DNA from: CBFIDA01 sp965661085
GTDB taxonomy: Bacteria; Pseudomonadota; Gammaproteobacteria; Comchoanobacterales; Comchoanobacteraceae
DNA length: 42,969 bases
Direction of reading: 5' to 3'
Assembly (NCBI GenBank): GCA_965661085.1
Contig: CBFIDA010000011.1
Span: 1 to 42,969, forward strand
Shown here: one piece after another, positions 42,803 to 42,969 of the stretch
How positions within the stretch are numbered: position 1 is the stretch's first letter
Layout: each line of letters begins with the position of its first letter
The notes under the pieces: model-generated
What the model was told of the DNA's origin: nothing
Database searches by the model: none
The model's input: only the letters and a program-made list of their open reading frames with translations
Made by a program: the position numbers and the translations under genes

Positions 42803-42969
42803 TGCCTCAAAACGCATCCATCAACTACAAACATCATGGCACTTGACATCATGTATTTGTAGTGATAGATTGTTTTTTTCAACTAGCTTATCCACCATCG
42901 GAGTCATGCATATGAGAACATTTATCAGTGATACAATTAAAGGTATCCAATCCACATCCAATGACATCA
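42803..42969. promoter_or_regulatory. Upstream region of dnaA, possible part of the origin
   Basis: In gammaproteobacteria the gene divergent from rpmH is dnaA, which would start just outside the window. The region is AT-rich and carries TTATCCACC (42888-42896), one base off the DnaA box TTATCCACA. An inverted repeat (ACTACAAA 42824-42831, TTTGTAGT 42856-42863) encloses two CATCATG copies (42832-42838, 42847-42853). No start codon for dnaA can be fixed before the edge. Confidence 0.5.

Overview
The window looks like origin-proximal chromosome of a gammaproteobacterium, probably a host-associated lineage of the Legionellales/Coxiellales type. This is inferred from gene order and gene content; no 16S gene is present. 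The right edge carries the conserved rpmH-rnpA-yidD-yidC-mnmE block, which in gammaproteobacteria lies beside dnaA and oriC, and a DnaA-box-like 9-mer sits in the last 100 bases. A complete F-type ATP synthase operon (atpIBEFHAGDC) lies further left. A GTPase ftsY diverges from two M16 zinc-protease genes, a common gammaproteobacterial arrangement.

Layout. 1-2.6 kb: the start of one M16 peptidase, a complete M16 peptidase, and ftsY. 2.6-7.8 kb: accessory DNA with two divergent paralogous polytopic membrane proteins and a membrane-anchored eukaryotic-like protein kinase. 8.0-11.6 kb: a housekeeping operon (esterase, gltX, xthA, rnt). 11.7-15.7 kb: accessory DNA with an unknown 340-aa protein, an unknown 586-aa two-helix membrane protein, and a decayed tandem copy of the 586-aa gene with two in-frame stops. 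15.7-22.6 kb: the ATP synthase operon. 22.7-24.3 kb: trm112-like, HIT hydrolase and prolyl aminopeptidase. 24.3-25.9 kb: a hipBA toxin-antitoxin locus with three operator palindromes. 26.1-29.7 kb: hldD, then hldE-gmhA. 29.7-33.0 kb: two large unknown proteins. 33.0-37.6 kb: a tight operon yadG-yadH-folB-midA-apaH-gmhB. 37.8-42.7 kb: a small orphan membrane protein, dapF, and the mnmE-yidC-yidD-rnpA-rpmH block.

How the genes work together. hldE, gmhA, gmhB and hldD encode every step from sedoheptulose-7-phosphate to ADP-L-glycero-D-manno-heptose, so the cell probably makes heptose-containing LPS core. FtsY and YidC serve membrane-protein insertion. DapF supplies meso-diaminopimelate. The accessory genes (kinase, 586-aa, 340-aa, 729-aa and 324-aa proteins) have no recognisable metabolic role. 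Their sizes, disordered ends, internal repeats and paralogy fit secreted effectors of an intracellular bacterium, but no secretion genes are in the window.

Most notable observations: (1) the two paralogous membrane genes share an identical promoter layout, tandem TTTAAG/T half-sites in an 11-bp period placed exactly 10 bp before TATGAT, like a PmrA/OmpR-family activator site; (2) the 586-aa gene and its decaying neighbour are a recently duplicated unknown family; (3) the 729-aa unknown protein carries a tandem 64-residue repeat; (4) hipBA operators lie about 49-50 bp apart and bracket the promoter.
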